A stretch of 54,062 nucleotides of DNA from Pararoseomonas baculiformis (GTDB lineage: Bacteria; Pseudomonadota; Alphaproteobacteria; Acetobacterales; Acetobacteraceae). The notes under the pieces were generated by a model. The model ran no database searches and was not told where the DNA came from. It saw only the letters and a program-made list of their open reading frames with translations. The DNA lies in the NCBI RefSeq assembly GCF_017813395.1, contig NZ_JAGIZB010000028.1, forward strand, positions 1 through 54,062, in the 5' to 3' direction. Positions 9,064 through 17,063 of the stretch are shown piece by piece. Made by a program: the position numbers and the translations under genes. Position 1 is the stretch's first letter. Each line of letters begins with the position of its first letter.

Positions 9064-10012
9064 TGAGGCGCTTGGGTTTGGTGGTCCAGGTCCAGCGTTG
9101 GCCTTCGATGGCTACGGAGCCCTCCGATACCCCTGAAGGGCTTGCCAGAGAACGTTTCCCTGCGGCGTCCTCGTCCGTTGGCTTGCCCGGGAGTGAGAAG
9201 TCGGTCCGCGTGCCGTGGTGATAGGCCCAGAGATCGACGAGGCGGCCGGTGAACTCCGCGCCATTGTCGGCGGACAGGTACTTCGGTGCTCCACGCTCCC
9301 CGACGAGGCGGTTCAGAACCTCAACCGCGTGCTCGCCCCGCAGCCGCTGCCACACCTCGATGGCCAGACCCTCGCGGCTGAACACGTCGACCACGGTCAG
9401 CGCACGGAACGTCTGCCCGTTGCTCAGCTGATCCTGGATGAAGTCCAGGCTCCAGGCCTCGTTCGGCCGCTTCGGTACGCAGCGTGCCTCCCGCTGCACG
9501 ACCGTCTTGCGGCGCCGGGGCTGCTTGCTGCGCAGCGCCAGGCCTTCCTCCCGGTACAGCCGCCACACCAAGCTCTTGCCCACCGCCCAGCCGTCACGCC
9601 GCAGCATCACGTGGAGCCGCCGGTAGCCATAGCGGATCCTCACCCGGGCGATCTCGTGCATGCGCTGGCGGATCTCGAGGCGGGGATCCCGCCTGCTCGG
9701 CTTGCGCTGCGTCGAGCGGTGCTGGCGCGTCAGGGCACAGGCCCGCCGTTCGCTGAAGCCGTGGCTCGCCGTGACATAGGCGACCACCTCCTTCATGACC
9801 GCGGGCCGGGGTATTTCTTGACAACATATCCTGCAGCACCGCCTCGTCCAGACCGAGCTCCGCCACCGGCAAGCCCAGCTCCGCCTGCTTCAGCACTTAC
9901 ACGATCTGCTCGACCAAGAACCGTTTCTTCATGGCCAATCTCCTCATTCATCATGGGGAAATCCGCCGAAAAACTAACACCTCAGATGGATCACTTTCGC
10001 CAGGTCACCTCA
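9064..10012 (-). mobile_element. Degenerate IS3-family insertion sequence
   Basis: The element is 949 bp, bounded by imperfect inverted ends that both begin TGAGG and share a GTGRTCCA block about 20 bases in (9064-9088, and the complement of 9987-10012). It carries a damaged orfA and an orfB that lacks its 3' third. Direct target repeats are not visible: the flanks are TCG on one side and GCC on the other. That suggests deletion next to the element after insertion. It interrupts the caiB gene just downstream of that gene's likely start. Confidence 0.7.
9170..9932 (-). pseudogene. IS3-family transposase remnants (orfA and orfB)
   Basis: OrfA starts MKKRFLVEQIV at 9932, hits a stop, continues as VLKQAELGLPVAEL and then jumps by an internal deletion to its C-terminal LDEAVLQDMLSRN. 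OrfB (from 9796) has the HTH_21 and rve domains: HGFSERRAC, RIRYGYRRLHVMLRRDG, the first catalytic Asp in WSLDFIQD and the second in SADNGAEF. The frame then diverges straight after GKPTDE, where the normal sequence would continue to the catalytic Glu. The third DDE residue is therefore lost and the enzyme should be inactive. Confidence 0.82.
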
Positions 10013-10155
10013 GCCCGTCGTTCACGGCACTTGCCTCAGGGCAGACATTGTTTCCTCTCGGATCTCCCGAGGCGGGCGGCTTCGGTGAATGAGGCCGGGA
10101 TGTCCTCGCCCCAGTCCGGGAAGGCGAACATGACCTTCCCTGGCTGTTTTGTTGG

Positions 10156-11145
10156 CTAGAGGCGGAAAGCCTCAAGCGAGGCGGGGTGGAAGAGGTCCTC
10201 CGGCTTCAGGCGGCGGGAGGAGAGGCCCTGGGCGTGGTGGGCCTGGAGGAAGACGTCCAGCACGTGGCGATTGGGTTCCAGGCCGTAGGACCAGAAGTCA
10301 TCGCCCATCAGGGCGCGTGCGTGCTGCAGGCGCTCCTCGACGAAGGGAAGTGTGACCTTGGTGGCTGCGGTGTTTGTAAGCTTCGCGAGGGCGACGGACT
10401 TCGCTTCCTCGAAGGCCTTCACCAGCGCGCCAGGGAGGTAGCGATGCTGTTCTGCGACATCCTTGCGAATGCCAAGGACGTGCATGATGGGGAAGATCTT
10501 GTGCTTCCCGTACCATTCGGAGGCGGCGGCGACAGGGTCGGCCCAGAGGCGGCCTACATGCGGGGCGCCACGCTCGAAGCAGGAGGGGGCGCGCGGGCCG
10601 ATCACCGCATCGATCGTGCCGTCTGCGAGGGCGGAGGAGATGGTGGCGCCGGGAGGAAGGCTCTCGAGCCGCAGGTCGGACGGAAGCTGGAGGGTGATCT
10701 TCTCCTCGCGGCCGGGGTGCTCGTAGCCGCCGCGGACCCAGGTGATGTCGGAGGGGCGAACGCCGTACTCTTCGAGGACGACGCGCACCCATACATTCGC
10801 GGTGAGCTGGTATTCCGGCACGCCGACGCGGCGGCCCTTCAGGTCCTCCGGCCTCGTGATGCCGCGATCCGTGCGGATATAGACAGAGGTGTGTCGGAAG
10901 GCGCGGGACGGAAAGACGGGGACAGCGGTGTAGGGGCTGTCACCCTCCGCGGTCTTCACCGTGTAGGAGGAGAGCGACAGCTCGCAGATGTCGAAATCTG
11001 CGTATTTGAATGCGCGGAAGAAGATCTCCTCGGGGTCGAGGATCGACATGACCGGATCGACGCCGTCGATCCGGACCGTGCCGTCGGCGATGGGGCGGAT
11101 ACGGTCGTAGTCGCCGATGGCCAGGGAAAGGCGGAGAGGGATCAA
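10156..11145 (-). CDS. 4,5-dihydroxyphthalate decarboxylase-like protein
   Basis: This encodes a 329-residue protein of the periplasmic-binding-like fold, similar to 4,5-dihydroxyphthalate decarboxylase (Pht5), which converts 4,5-dihydroxyphthalate to protocatechuate. There is no signal peptide, as expected for a cytosolic enzyme. Recognisable parts are LAIGDYDRIRPIADGTVRIDGV, PVFPSRAFRHTSVYI and GRRVGVPEYQLTANVWVR. The start is TTG with an AAGGAG ribosome site. It is the last gene of the reductase/dehydrogenase/receptor operon. Some family members are annotated as ABC substrate-binding proteins, but context favours the decarboxylase. Confidence 0.8.
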   Translation of the reverse strand: MIPLRLSLAIGDYDRIRPIADGTVRIDGVDPVMSILDPEEIFFRAFKYADFDICELSLSSYTVKTAEGDSPYTAVPVFPSRAFRHTSVYIRTDRGITRPEDLKGRRVGVPEYQLTANVWVRVVLEEYGVRPSDITWVRGGYEHPGREEKITLQLPSDLRLESLPPGATISSALADGTIDAVIGPRAPSCFERGAPHVGRLWADPVAAASEWYGKHKIFPIMHVLGIRKDVAEQHRYLPGALVKAFEEAKSVALAKLTNTAATKVTLPFVEERLQHARALMGDDFWSYGLEPNRHVLDVFLQAHHAQGLSSRRLKPEDLFHPASLEAFRL

Positions 11146-11159
11146 GCGGAAGCTCCTTC

Positions 11160-11342
11160 CTAACCTGCGCTGCTAGCAGTGGCGGCGAGGATGGCCACCA
11201 GGTCCGTCTCGGCGGCCGTTGCGGAGGCATAGCGCGGCTGCGTCGTGACAAAGGGCACAGGCGCATCGTGCGGGTTGTAGATCTCGAGGAAATACCGGCC
11301 GGTGCGCTCGTCGCGCACGGGCTCGATGCGGATCAGGGCCAT
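11160..11342 (-). CDS. Small conserved-looking protein in aromatic acid operon
   Basis: This encodes 60 residues with no signal or membrane segment. The core is rich in charged and aromatic residues (RYFLEIYNPHDAPVPFVTTQ) and ends in an alanine-rich helix (ETDLVAILAATASS). It is packed between the Bug receptor gene (10 bases upstream) and the decarboxylase-like gene (14 bases downstream), so it is almost certainly translated as part of the operon. I do not recognise a named family. It may be an accessory or chaperone-like subunit, but that is only inferred from position. Confidence 0.7.
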   Translation of the reverse strand: MALIRIEPVRDERTGRYFLEIYNPHDAPVPFVTTQPRYASATAAETDLVAILAATASSAG

Positions 11343-11352
11343 CGTGGCCTCC

Positions 11353-12333
11353 CTACTCCGGGGTGATGCCGGCCGCCTTGATGATGGCGGCGCCGCGCGC
11401 CTGCTCCGCTATCAGCAGCTTCGCGAAATCCGCCGTGCTCTCCTCAATGGGCGCGCAGCCGATGGCCGCGAGGCGGGCGACGACCTCAGCGTCCCTGAGC
11501 GCCCTGAGGGCGGCGGCGTGGATCGCGCTGACGCGCTCCTCTGGCAGGCCGCGCGGCCCCCACATCCCGCACCAGCCCTCGAACAGCATATCGGGCTGGC
11601 CGATCTCCGGCATGGCCGGGGTGTCGGGCATGCTGGAGATGCGCTTCGGAGCGGTGACAGCATAGGCGCGGAGCTGACCGCCCTGGATCAGCGGCAGTAC
11701 GGCACCGACGGGGGCGAACATCAGCGGCACGGCGCCGGAGATGACGTCGTTCACCGCGGGGCCGGTGCCGCGGTAGATCACCGTGGTGACCTCCACGCCA
11801 AGCTTCTGGCCCAGCGCAGCGGCCCCGAGATGGCCGACGGAGCCCAGGGACGAGCAGGCGAAGGTATAGCGCGACGGCGCGCGCTTCACATCGGCGAGCA
11901 GGGCGACTGGATCCGTTGGCCGTTCCGCGCGTGCACCTCCGATCAGGACGTAGGGAATGCTGACGGTGCGGATCACCGGGGTGAAGTCCGTCAGCGCATC
12001 AAAGGGAACGCCGCGCTGGACGAGTTTCAGGATCGGGTGGACCTCATTGGAGTAGAGGAGGGTGAGCCCATCCGGGGCGGAGCGGGAAACCTCCTGCGCG
12101 CCGATGGCGCCGCTTGCGCCGGAGCGGTTTTCGATGACGCAGGTGGCGCCGAGACCTTCGCTCAGACGGGCGGAGAGGAGACGAGCCGTTACATCGTTGG
12201 TGCCACCGGGGGCATAGGGAACGACAAGGCGGACCGGTCCGCGAGCGGGCTGGGCCCGTCCCATGGCGGGAATGGCAGCGCCCAGGAGGGCGAGGCCGAG
12301 CGCTTTGCGGCGCGTCGGGCTGAAGGTGGTCAT
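11353..12333 (-). CDS. Bug-family tripartite tricarboxylate transporter receptor
   Basis: This encodes a 326-residue periplasmic binding protein. The signal sequence has a twin-arginine-like start (TRRKALGLALLGAAIP, cleavage near GRAQ), followed by VVPYAPGGTNDVTAR, ENRSGASGAIGAQEV and YRGTGPAVNDVISG. The ATG at 12333 is chosen to start the signal peptide; the open frame extends further upstream. Within this operon it probably captures the aromatic dicarboxylate consumed by the oxygenase, in place of the MFS permease used in classic phthalate clusters. Membrane components of the transporter are not in the window. Confidence 0.93.
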   Translation of the reverse strand: MTTFSPTRRKALGLALLGAAIPAMGRAQPARGPVRLVVPYAPGGTNDVTARLLSARLSEGLGATCVIENRSGASGAIGAQEVSRSAPDGLTLLYSNEVHPILKLVQRGVPFDALTDFTPVIRTVSIPYVLIGGARAERPTDPVALLADVKRAPSRYTFACSSLGSVGHLGAAALGQKLGVEVTTVIYRGTGPAVNDVISGAVPLMFAPVGAVLPLIQGGQLRAYAVTAPKRISSMPDTPAMPEIGQPDMLFEGWCGMWGPRGLPEERVSAIHAAALRALRDAEVVARLAAIGCAPIEESTADFAKLLIAEQARGAAIIKAAGITPE

Positions 12334-12353
12334 CGCTTCTCTCCCCTGGCGCG

Positions 12354-13547
12354 TCATGCGGCGCCTTGATGGTGCAGTTGGACTTCCCGGCCGCTGCGCG
12401 CGGATTCGAGCAGGGCGAGGCAGATCTCGACCGTTGCGGTGCCCCACTCACCGGAATGCAGCGGGGATACCCCGTGGCGCAGGGCAGCCTCCAACTCGTC
12501 GATCACCTCGGCACGGGGAACGTCGGGCGGCGGCAGGGGCTCGAAGCGGCGCTCGTCGTCGGTGTAAACGGCAACGCCGCGCGGAGTGGGGCGGAGGTCT
12601 GCGCGCTCGCAGGAGGCGAGAACGAGGCCGAAATGGTTGTAGGCGGGCGGGAGCGGTGCGGCGCGGGCTTCCCTGGCACCGGGGCCGCGGCCGTAGGCGC
12701 GCTTCTCTTTCAGCGCGGCCTCTTCTTCGGGCGTGCGGAAATGGCGCAGGGCATCGCGGGCGGCCCCATAGGAGGTGGGGTCGCGGGGGATGCCCATCTC
12801 ACCGATCCAGTCCTGGAACTCATCCGTATCGAAATGGCCGTGGCCGTTGTAGGTGAGGGTGGCGGAGAGGCCCTCCCCGAAGTCGATGAGAGCGTTGTAG
12901 GCGCCCTCCGTACCGCGCGCGCGGTCCCACACCGCGGCTGTGGCGCGGATGCTGCGGGCGGGACGGCCGGCGAGGAGGCGGACGACCTCGATCTGGTGCG
13001 GCGCCTGGGAGAACACCGCGCCCCCGCCCTGCGACGTGTCCAGTTCTTCCGGCCGGCGGGGACGGTAGAGATAATCCGTGAAGTTCACGGCGGTGATCAT
13101 GCGGACAGCACCGTGGGTGCCACCCTGGATCATCGCGCGGGTGCGGAGATAGGGGGCATCAAAGGAGTGGCTGTGGCCGACAATGAGGTGGATGCCAGCC
13201 GCCCGCGCGGCGTGGACCATGGCCTGGCAGTCAGGGAGCGCCAGGGCCATGGGCTTTTCCACCAGCACGTGCTTTCCGGCGGCTGCCGCGGCACGGACAT
13301 TCGCGACGTGGAACTGGTGAGGGGTGGCAATGTAGATCGCTTCGACCGACGGGTCGGCGCAGAGGGCTTCCACCGTCTCGTGCGCGCGGGCGCCGGAAAA
13401 ATCCTCGGTGAAGCGGGCGCGGGCTTCGGCGCGCGGGTCGGCGCAGGCAATAACCGCGAGGCGCGGGTCACGCGCGAGCGTCGGCAGCATCAGCATGAAG
13501 GCGCGGCCAAGGCCTGCCACGCCCAGACGAATGGGGTCGCCCGCCAC
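12354..13547 (-). CDS. Gfo/Idh/MocA dehydrogenase, phthalate dihydrodiol dehydrogenase-like
   Basis: This encodes a 397-residue NAD(P)-dependent oxidoreductase. The Rossmann motif GVAGLGRAF is at residues 9-17, the EKPMAL motif near residue 97 supplies the catalytic-type Lys, and HSHSFD follows. Length and context match 4,5-dihydro-4,5-dihydroxyphthalate dehydrogenase (Pht4), which rearomatises the ring after dioxygenation. Translation starts at GTG, two bases after the stop of the reductase gene, so the pair is coupled. Activity on another dihydrodiol is possible. Confidence 0.85.
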   Translation of the reverse strand: MAGDPIRLGVAGLGRAFMLMLPTLARDPRLAVIACADPRAEARARFTEDFSGARAHETVEALCADPSVEAIYIATPHQFHVANVRAAAAAGKHVLVEKPMALALPDCQAMVHAARAAGIHLIVGHSHSFDAPYLRTRAMIQGGTHGAVRMITAVNFTDYLYRPRRPEELDTSQGGGAVFSQAPHQIEVVRLLAGRPARSIRATAAVWDRARGTEGAYNALIDFGEGLSATLTYNGHGHFDTDEFQDWIGEMGIPRDPTSYGAARDALRHFRTPEEEAALKEKRAYGRGPGAREARAAPLPPAYNHFGLVLASCERADLRPTPRGVAVYTDDERRFEPLPPPDVPRAEVIDELEAALRHGVSPLHSGEWGTATVEICLALLESARSGREVQLHHQGAA

Positions 13548-13549
13548 CG

Positions 13550-14512
13550 CTAGAGGTCCAGCACCAGAGTACCCTTGGCGCGGGAGACGCAGATCATCAC
13601 GGAGTTTCGGCGCTCAGCGGCAGTGAGGACCATGTCGCGGTGGTCCACCTCGCCGGAGAGGTAGCGTGTACGGCAGGTGCCGCAGGTGCCGCTCTCGCAG
13701 GAGGAAGGCTGCGGGCGGCCATGCGCGCGCAGGACCTCGAGAATCGTGGTTCCAACCGGCACCTCGAGCGGTGCGCCGCTTGCGCCGATTTGCACGGTGA
13801 AAGGCTGGTCATCATCGCGCGGGCGGACCAGATCGGAACCGAAATCCTCGAAATGGACGGCGTTTTCCGGCCAGTGGCCGGTCATGTCGCGCACAGCGTC
13901 CATCAGGGGCCGGGGTCCGCAGCAGTAGATCTGCGCTTTTGTGGGATCCTCGAAAACGGGCCAGAGGTCATATGCGTCCTCGGGCACGCCCTCGTCATGG
14001 TGGACCGTGACGTGTTCGCCAAGCGCAGCGACCTGGTCGCGGAACGCCGTGCTGGCAGCGTTGCGCGAGAGATAGTAGAGGCGGAATGGTTTTCCCGCGG
14101 CCTGGACGGCGTGGATCATTGCAAGGATCGGCGTGATGCCGATGCCACCGGCGACGAAGATGTATTCCGGAGCGCGTTCGTCGAGCTCGAACAGGTTGCG
14201 GGGGACGGAAACCTGCAGGGTGGAACCTGGCTGGGTTGAATCGATGAGGCCGACACTGCCGCCGCGGCCTTTCTCCTCCCGCTTCACGGCAATGACGTAG
14301 CGGTCCCGTTCGCGCGGGTCATTGCAGAGGGAGTAGTTGCGCATCGCGCCCGAAGGCACGCGTACCGCGAGGTGCGAGCCAGGGGTGAAGGGCGGGAGCG
14401 GAGCACCGTCGGGGTGGCGCAGCTCAAAAAGCTGGATGCCGTCCGCCGCGGGCTCGGCGCGGGCGACGCGCAACGTCATCAGCTCCGCATCGGTGGCGGG
14501 TGTGTCCAGCAT
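13550..14512 (-). CDS. Phthalate dioxygenase reductase-type flavoprotein (PDR/VanB family)
   Basis: This encodes a 320-residue electron-transfer protein with three domains in order. First is an FMN-binding barrel (FTPGSHLAVRV, MRNYSLCNDP). Second is an NAD-binding domain (FVAGGIGITPILAM, YCCGPRPLMDAV). Last is a C-terminal plant-type [2Fe-2S] domain with CESGTCGTC and a distal Cys in SVMICVSRA. It would pass electrons from NADH to the Rieske oxygenase encoded divergently. It is the first gene of the five-gene minus-strand operon and lies behind a predicted promoter with an overlapping palindrome at 14571-14582. Confidence 0.93.
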   Translation of the reverse strand: MLDTPATDAELMTLRVARAEPAADGIQLFELRHPDGAPLPPFTPGSHLAVRVPSGAMRNYSLCNDPRERDRYVIAVKREEKGRGGSVGLIDSTQPGSTLQVSVPRNLFELDERAPEYIFVAGGIGITPILAMIHAVQAAGKPFRLYYLSRNAASTAFRDQVAALGEHVTVHHDEGVPEDAYDLWPVFEDPTKAQIYCCGPRPLMDAVRDMTGHWPENAVHFEDFGSDLVRPRDDDQPFTVQIGASGAPLEVPVGTTILEVLRAHGRPQPSSCESGTCGTCRTRYLSGEVDHRDMVLTAAERRNSVMICVSRAKGTLVLDL

Positions 14513-14570
14513 CGTTCTTGGCCTGTCCTCCCGGCAGCCCCGCTTCGGGTCTTACCGTTTCAGATAATGG

Positions 14571-14582
14571 TTAGGCACCTAA
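14571..14582. promoter_or_regulatory. Palindromic operator, reductase side
   Basis: TTAGGCACCTAA is an inverted repeat (TTAGG, CA, CCTAA). On the minus strand it lies between a TTGCCA -35 candidate (14591-14596) and a TAACCA -10 candidate (14568-14573) with a 17-base spacer, and overlaps the latter. A near-identical site at 14703-14714 serves the divergent gene. The neighbouring MarR protein is the likely ligand; this is inference. Confidence 0.65.
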
Positions 14583-14620
14583 GATTGCATTGGCAAGTCT
14601 TCGGAGTCAGGGAGGTGTCA

Positions 14621-14635
14621 CAATCACCGTGATTG
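14621..14635. promoter_or_regulatory. Third palindrome in the divergent promoter region
   Basis: CAATCACCGTGATTG is a perfect 7+1+7 inverted repeat about midway between the two TTAG-type operators. Its sequence differs from theirs, so a second regulator or an activator could bind here. No gene for such a factor is obvious nearby. Confidence 0.4.
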
Positions 14636-14674
14636 CGAATACTCGCAACTGGCATGCGACCAGCGGGATTTCGC

Positions 14675-14702
14675 TTGACCTCAGATGCGCCGGAAATAGA
14701 GA
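14675..14702 (+). promoter_or_regulatory. Predicted promoter of the Rieske oxygenase gene
   Basis: TTGACC at 14675-14680 and TAGAGA at 14697-14702 form a plausible sigma-70 promoter with a 16-base spacer. The palindrome at 14703-14714 follows directly, so a bound repressor would cover the start site. Confidence 0.45.
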
Positions 14703-14714
14703 TTAGACATCTAA
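14703..14714. promoter_or_regulatory. Palindromic operator, oxygenase side
   Basis: TTAGACATCTAA is an inverted repeat (TTAGA, CA, TCTAA) with the same TTAGR-CA-YCTAA pattern as 14571-14582. It abuts the predicted -10 element of the oxygenase gene, 50 bases upstream of its ATG. Confidence 0.65.
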
Positions 14715-14764
14715 GCTTTTCCGCCCGGGCTATCCCTTGCCTGGGCGCCGGGAGGAATCGCCTT

Positions 14765-16105
14765 ATGCTCACCGCCCAGGAAAACGAGACCCTCTGCCGC
14801 GTAGAGGGCGAGGCGCCGATGGGGCGCCTGATGCGCCGCCACTGGATCCCCGCCCTGCTCTCCGAGCAGGTGGCGGAGCCAGATGGAAAGCCCGTGCGCG
14901 TCACGATCCTCGGCGAGAAGCTCGTGGCCTACCGCGACACGGAGGGGCGCGTGGGCGTGCTGGGCGAGATGTGCCCGCACCGCAAGGCCTCGCTCGCATT
15001 CGGTCGCAACGAGAATTGTGGGCTGCGCTGCCTCTATCACGGCTGGAAGATCGACGTGGACGGCAACGTGACCGACATGCCCTCCGAACCCAAGGAGAGC
15101 GGCTTTGCGGAGCGAGTGAAGCACAAGGCTTATCCGGCGCGGGAGGCCGGCGGCTTCGTGTGGATCTACATGGGCGAGCCGGCGTTGATGCCGGAGTTCG
15201 AGCCGCCGCCCTGGGCGCCGACGCCGGAGGCGCACGCGGCGATCATGCGGATCGATCTGCCCTGCAACTGGGCGCAGATCATGGAAGGGCAGATCGATAG
15301 TGCGCACTCGTCCTCGCTCCACTCATCCGACATGCGGCCGGCGCGTGGTGAGGCGGCGGCGAAGGATACCCATTGGGTGCGGCCCTCCACTGACAAGAAC
15401 CCACGCATCCAGGTGCAGGTGACGAATTACGGCATGCGCTACGCCGCGATCCGCCGACCGATCATGAATGCGGCGACGCAGGACTACGTGCGGATCACCA
15501 CCTTCGTCGCGCCCTTCATCGCGCTGATCCCGCCCAATGCGACCTACAACGTGGCCAGCGTGATTACCCCGAAGGACGACACGAACAGCTACTTTCACTT
15601 TATCGCCTGGCATCCGGACCGCGAGGCGATCAGCACCGAGGCCTGGCGCAAGTTCTGCGTGGCCGAGGTCGGCGTGGACGTGGACGCAGATTTTCGCCCG
15701 ATAAAGCGGCACGCCTCGAACGACTACCTGCAGGACCGGGAGTGGATGAAGTCCGGCGATAGCTTCACGGGCATTCCCGGCATTCCCAACCAGGACATCG
15801 CGATGTGGGAGAGCATGGGGGCCATCGCCGACCGGACGAGCGAGCGACTGGGGGCGAGCGACATCGCCGTGATCCAGTTCCGCCGCATCATGCTGGACGC
15901 CGTTGCGCGCCACGATGCGGGTGCAGAGCCGATCGGGCTGGCGGCGCCGCACCTGCCGATGGCGAAGCTGCGCTCCTACCAGGGCGTGGTGCCGAAGACG
16001 GCAAACTGGCGCGTGCTCGGCGCTTCCGAGGAGGAAGCGGCTGCCCTCGGTGGGATCGAGGAGGAGGAGGACGAGCGGGCGATGTCGCAGGCGGCGTTGG
16101 CCTGA
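14765..16105 (+). CDS. Rieske oxygenase alpha subunit, phthalate 4,5-dioxygenase-like
   Basis: This encodes a 446-residue aromatic-ring oxygenase component. The Rieske ligands are visible as CPHR and CLYHGWK near residues 75-97. The mononuclear iron ligands are in GQIDSAHSSSLH (D-x2-H-x4-H pattern). Length and organisation fit the phthalate dioxygenase (alpha-only) subfamily. It would add dioxygen to an aromatic carboxylate using electrons from the divergently encoded reductase. The open frame begins upstream at 14633, but the ATG at 14765 is chosen because the earlier part covers the operator region and lacks family character. Substrate assignment to phthalate is inferred from neighbours. 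Confidence 0.9.
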   Translation: MLTAQENETLCRVEGEAPMGRLMRRHWIPALLSEQVAEPDGKPVRVTILGEKLVAYRDTEGRVGVLGEMCPHRKASLAFGRNENCGLRCLYHGWKIDVDGNVTDMPSEPKESGFAERVKHKAYPAREAGGFVWIYMGEPALMPEFEPPPWAPTPEAHAAIMRIDLPCNWAQIMEGQIDSAHSSSLHSSDMRPARGEAAAKDTHWVRPSTDKNPRIQVQVTNYGMRYAAIRRPIMNAATQDYVRITTFVAPFIALIPPNATYNVASVITPKDDTNSYFHFIAWHPDREAISTEAWRKFCVAEVGVDVDADFRPIKRHASNDYLQDREWMKSGDSFTGIPGIPNQDIAMWESMGAIADRTSERLGASDIAVIQFRRIMLDAVARHDAGAEPIGLAAPHLPMAKLRSYQGVVPKTANWRVLGASEEEAAALGGIEEEEDERAMSQAALA

Positions 16106-16148
16106 GGCGCGGATTCCGGCGGAGGGTGATCCGGGCTAGGCTCGCTGT

Positions 16149-16610
16149 ATGACGACGAGTGCCGAGGTCCGTGCCGACCCGCTTCCCTTCGACCAGAGCA
16201 TCGGCTTCCTCGTCCGGGACCTGAACCGGGCGATCCAGAGGCACCTGCAGGCGCGCCTGCAGGCCTATGGCGTGGCACCGGGAGCCTGGTACTTCCTGCG
16301 CGTGCTGTGGGAGGAGGACGGGATCACCCAGAGCGACCTCGCGCGGCGGGTGGGCATGATGGAGCCGACCGCCGTGATTGCGCTTCGCGGGATCGAGGCG
16401 CAGGGGTGGATAGTCCGGGAGCGATCGGGCACGGACCGGCGCAAGGTGCACATCTTTCTAACCGAAGAAGGGCGGTCCTTGAGGCAGACATTGCTGCCCG
16501 AGGCATATGCGGTGAACGAAATCGCGACCCAGGCCATGTCGGAGGCAGAGGTGGCGATGTTCCGGGCGCTGCTGCAGCGGGCGCGGGGGAGCTTCGCGGC
16601 GCTGGATTAG
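16149..16610 (+). CDS. MarR-family transcriptional regulator
   Basis: This encodes 153 residues with the MarR winged helix: WYFLRVLWEEDGITQSDLAR, then MMEPTAVIALRGIEAQGW and the wing RSGTDRRKVHIFLTEEG. It lies 43 bases downstream of the oxygenase gene on the same strand. MarR proteins of aromatic catabolic clusters typically repress until the substrate or its CoA ester binds. The paired palindromes in the divergent promoter region are its probable targets. Confidence 0.92.
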   Translation: MTTSAEVRADPLPFDQSIGFLVRDLNRAIQRHLQARLQAYGVAPGAWYFLRVLWEEDGITQSDLARRVGMMEPTAVIALRGIEAQGWIVRERSGTDRRKVHIFLTEEGRSLRQTLLPEAYAVNEIATQAMSEAEVAMFRALLQRARGSFAALD

Positions 16611-17063
16611 GCTGTTGGTTCTGACGCGCAGGAATGGACACAGCGGCAGGCATTCACGGGAGAGGCTGCCGCGTGAGGTGAGGCAAGGCCAGCACCTCCT
16701 GGCTGCGATCCAGTGATCTCGGGACGTAAGCTGCGAGGATATGAGAGCGTGACCGCGCTGGCACCCTTCAAGAGGAGCGCTGCGCGCAGCGGTGAGGTCG
16801 AATCAGCTATCCCCGTTCATGCGCTACGTTGCGGACCGGGGAGGCTCGTCAACTCGTTCCGCTCCGCAAGCCGCCTTGGATGAGGAGGTGGTTTACCTGA
16901 CGCCCGATCCGCACATCTTTTGGCAAGCTGTCTGGCCGTTGCTCCTTACTCCGGGCTGGGCAGTCAGGCTGGGATGGGGCGTTGGAGCGCCTCGCCCAGC
17001 CGTTCTCTCCGGTCTGCCGTCGAAGGGGAGATCTGGCCTTCCACCTCTGCTGCCCTCAGCGCC
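16611..17063. other. Intergenic region without a supported gene
   Basis: No frame here has a convincing start, ribosome site or family similarity. The open frames on the plus strand have compositions unlike real proteins of this genome. No repeat or tRNA-like fold was noticed. Confidence 0.5.

Noticed and set aside
14633-14764. N-terminal extension of the Rieske oxygenase
   Set aside because: It would translate through the promoter and operator region and has no family similarity; the ATG at 14765 fits the family start.
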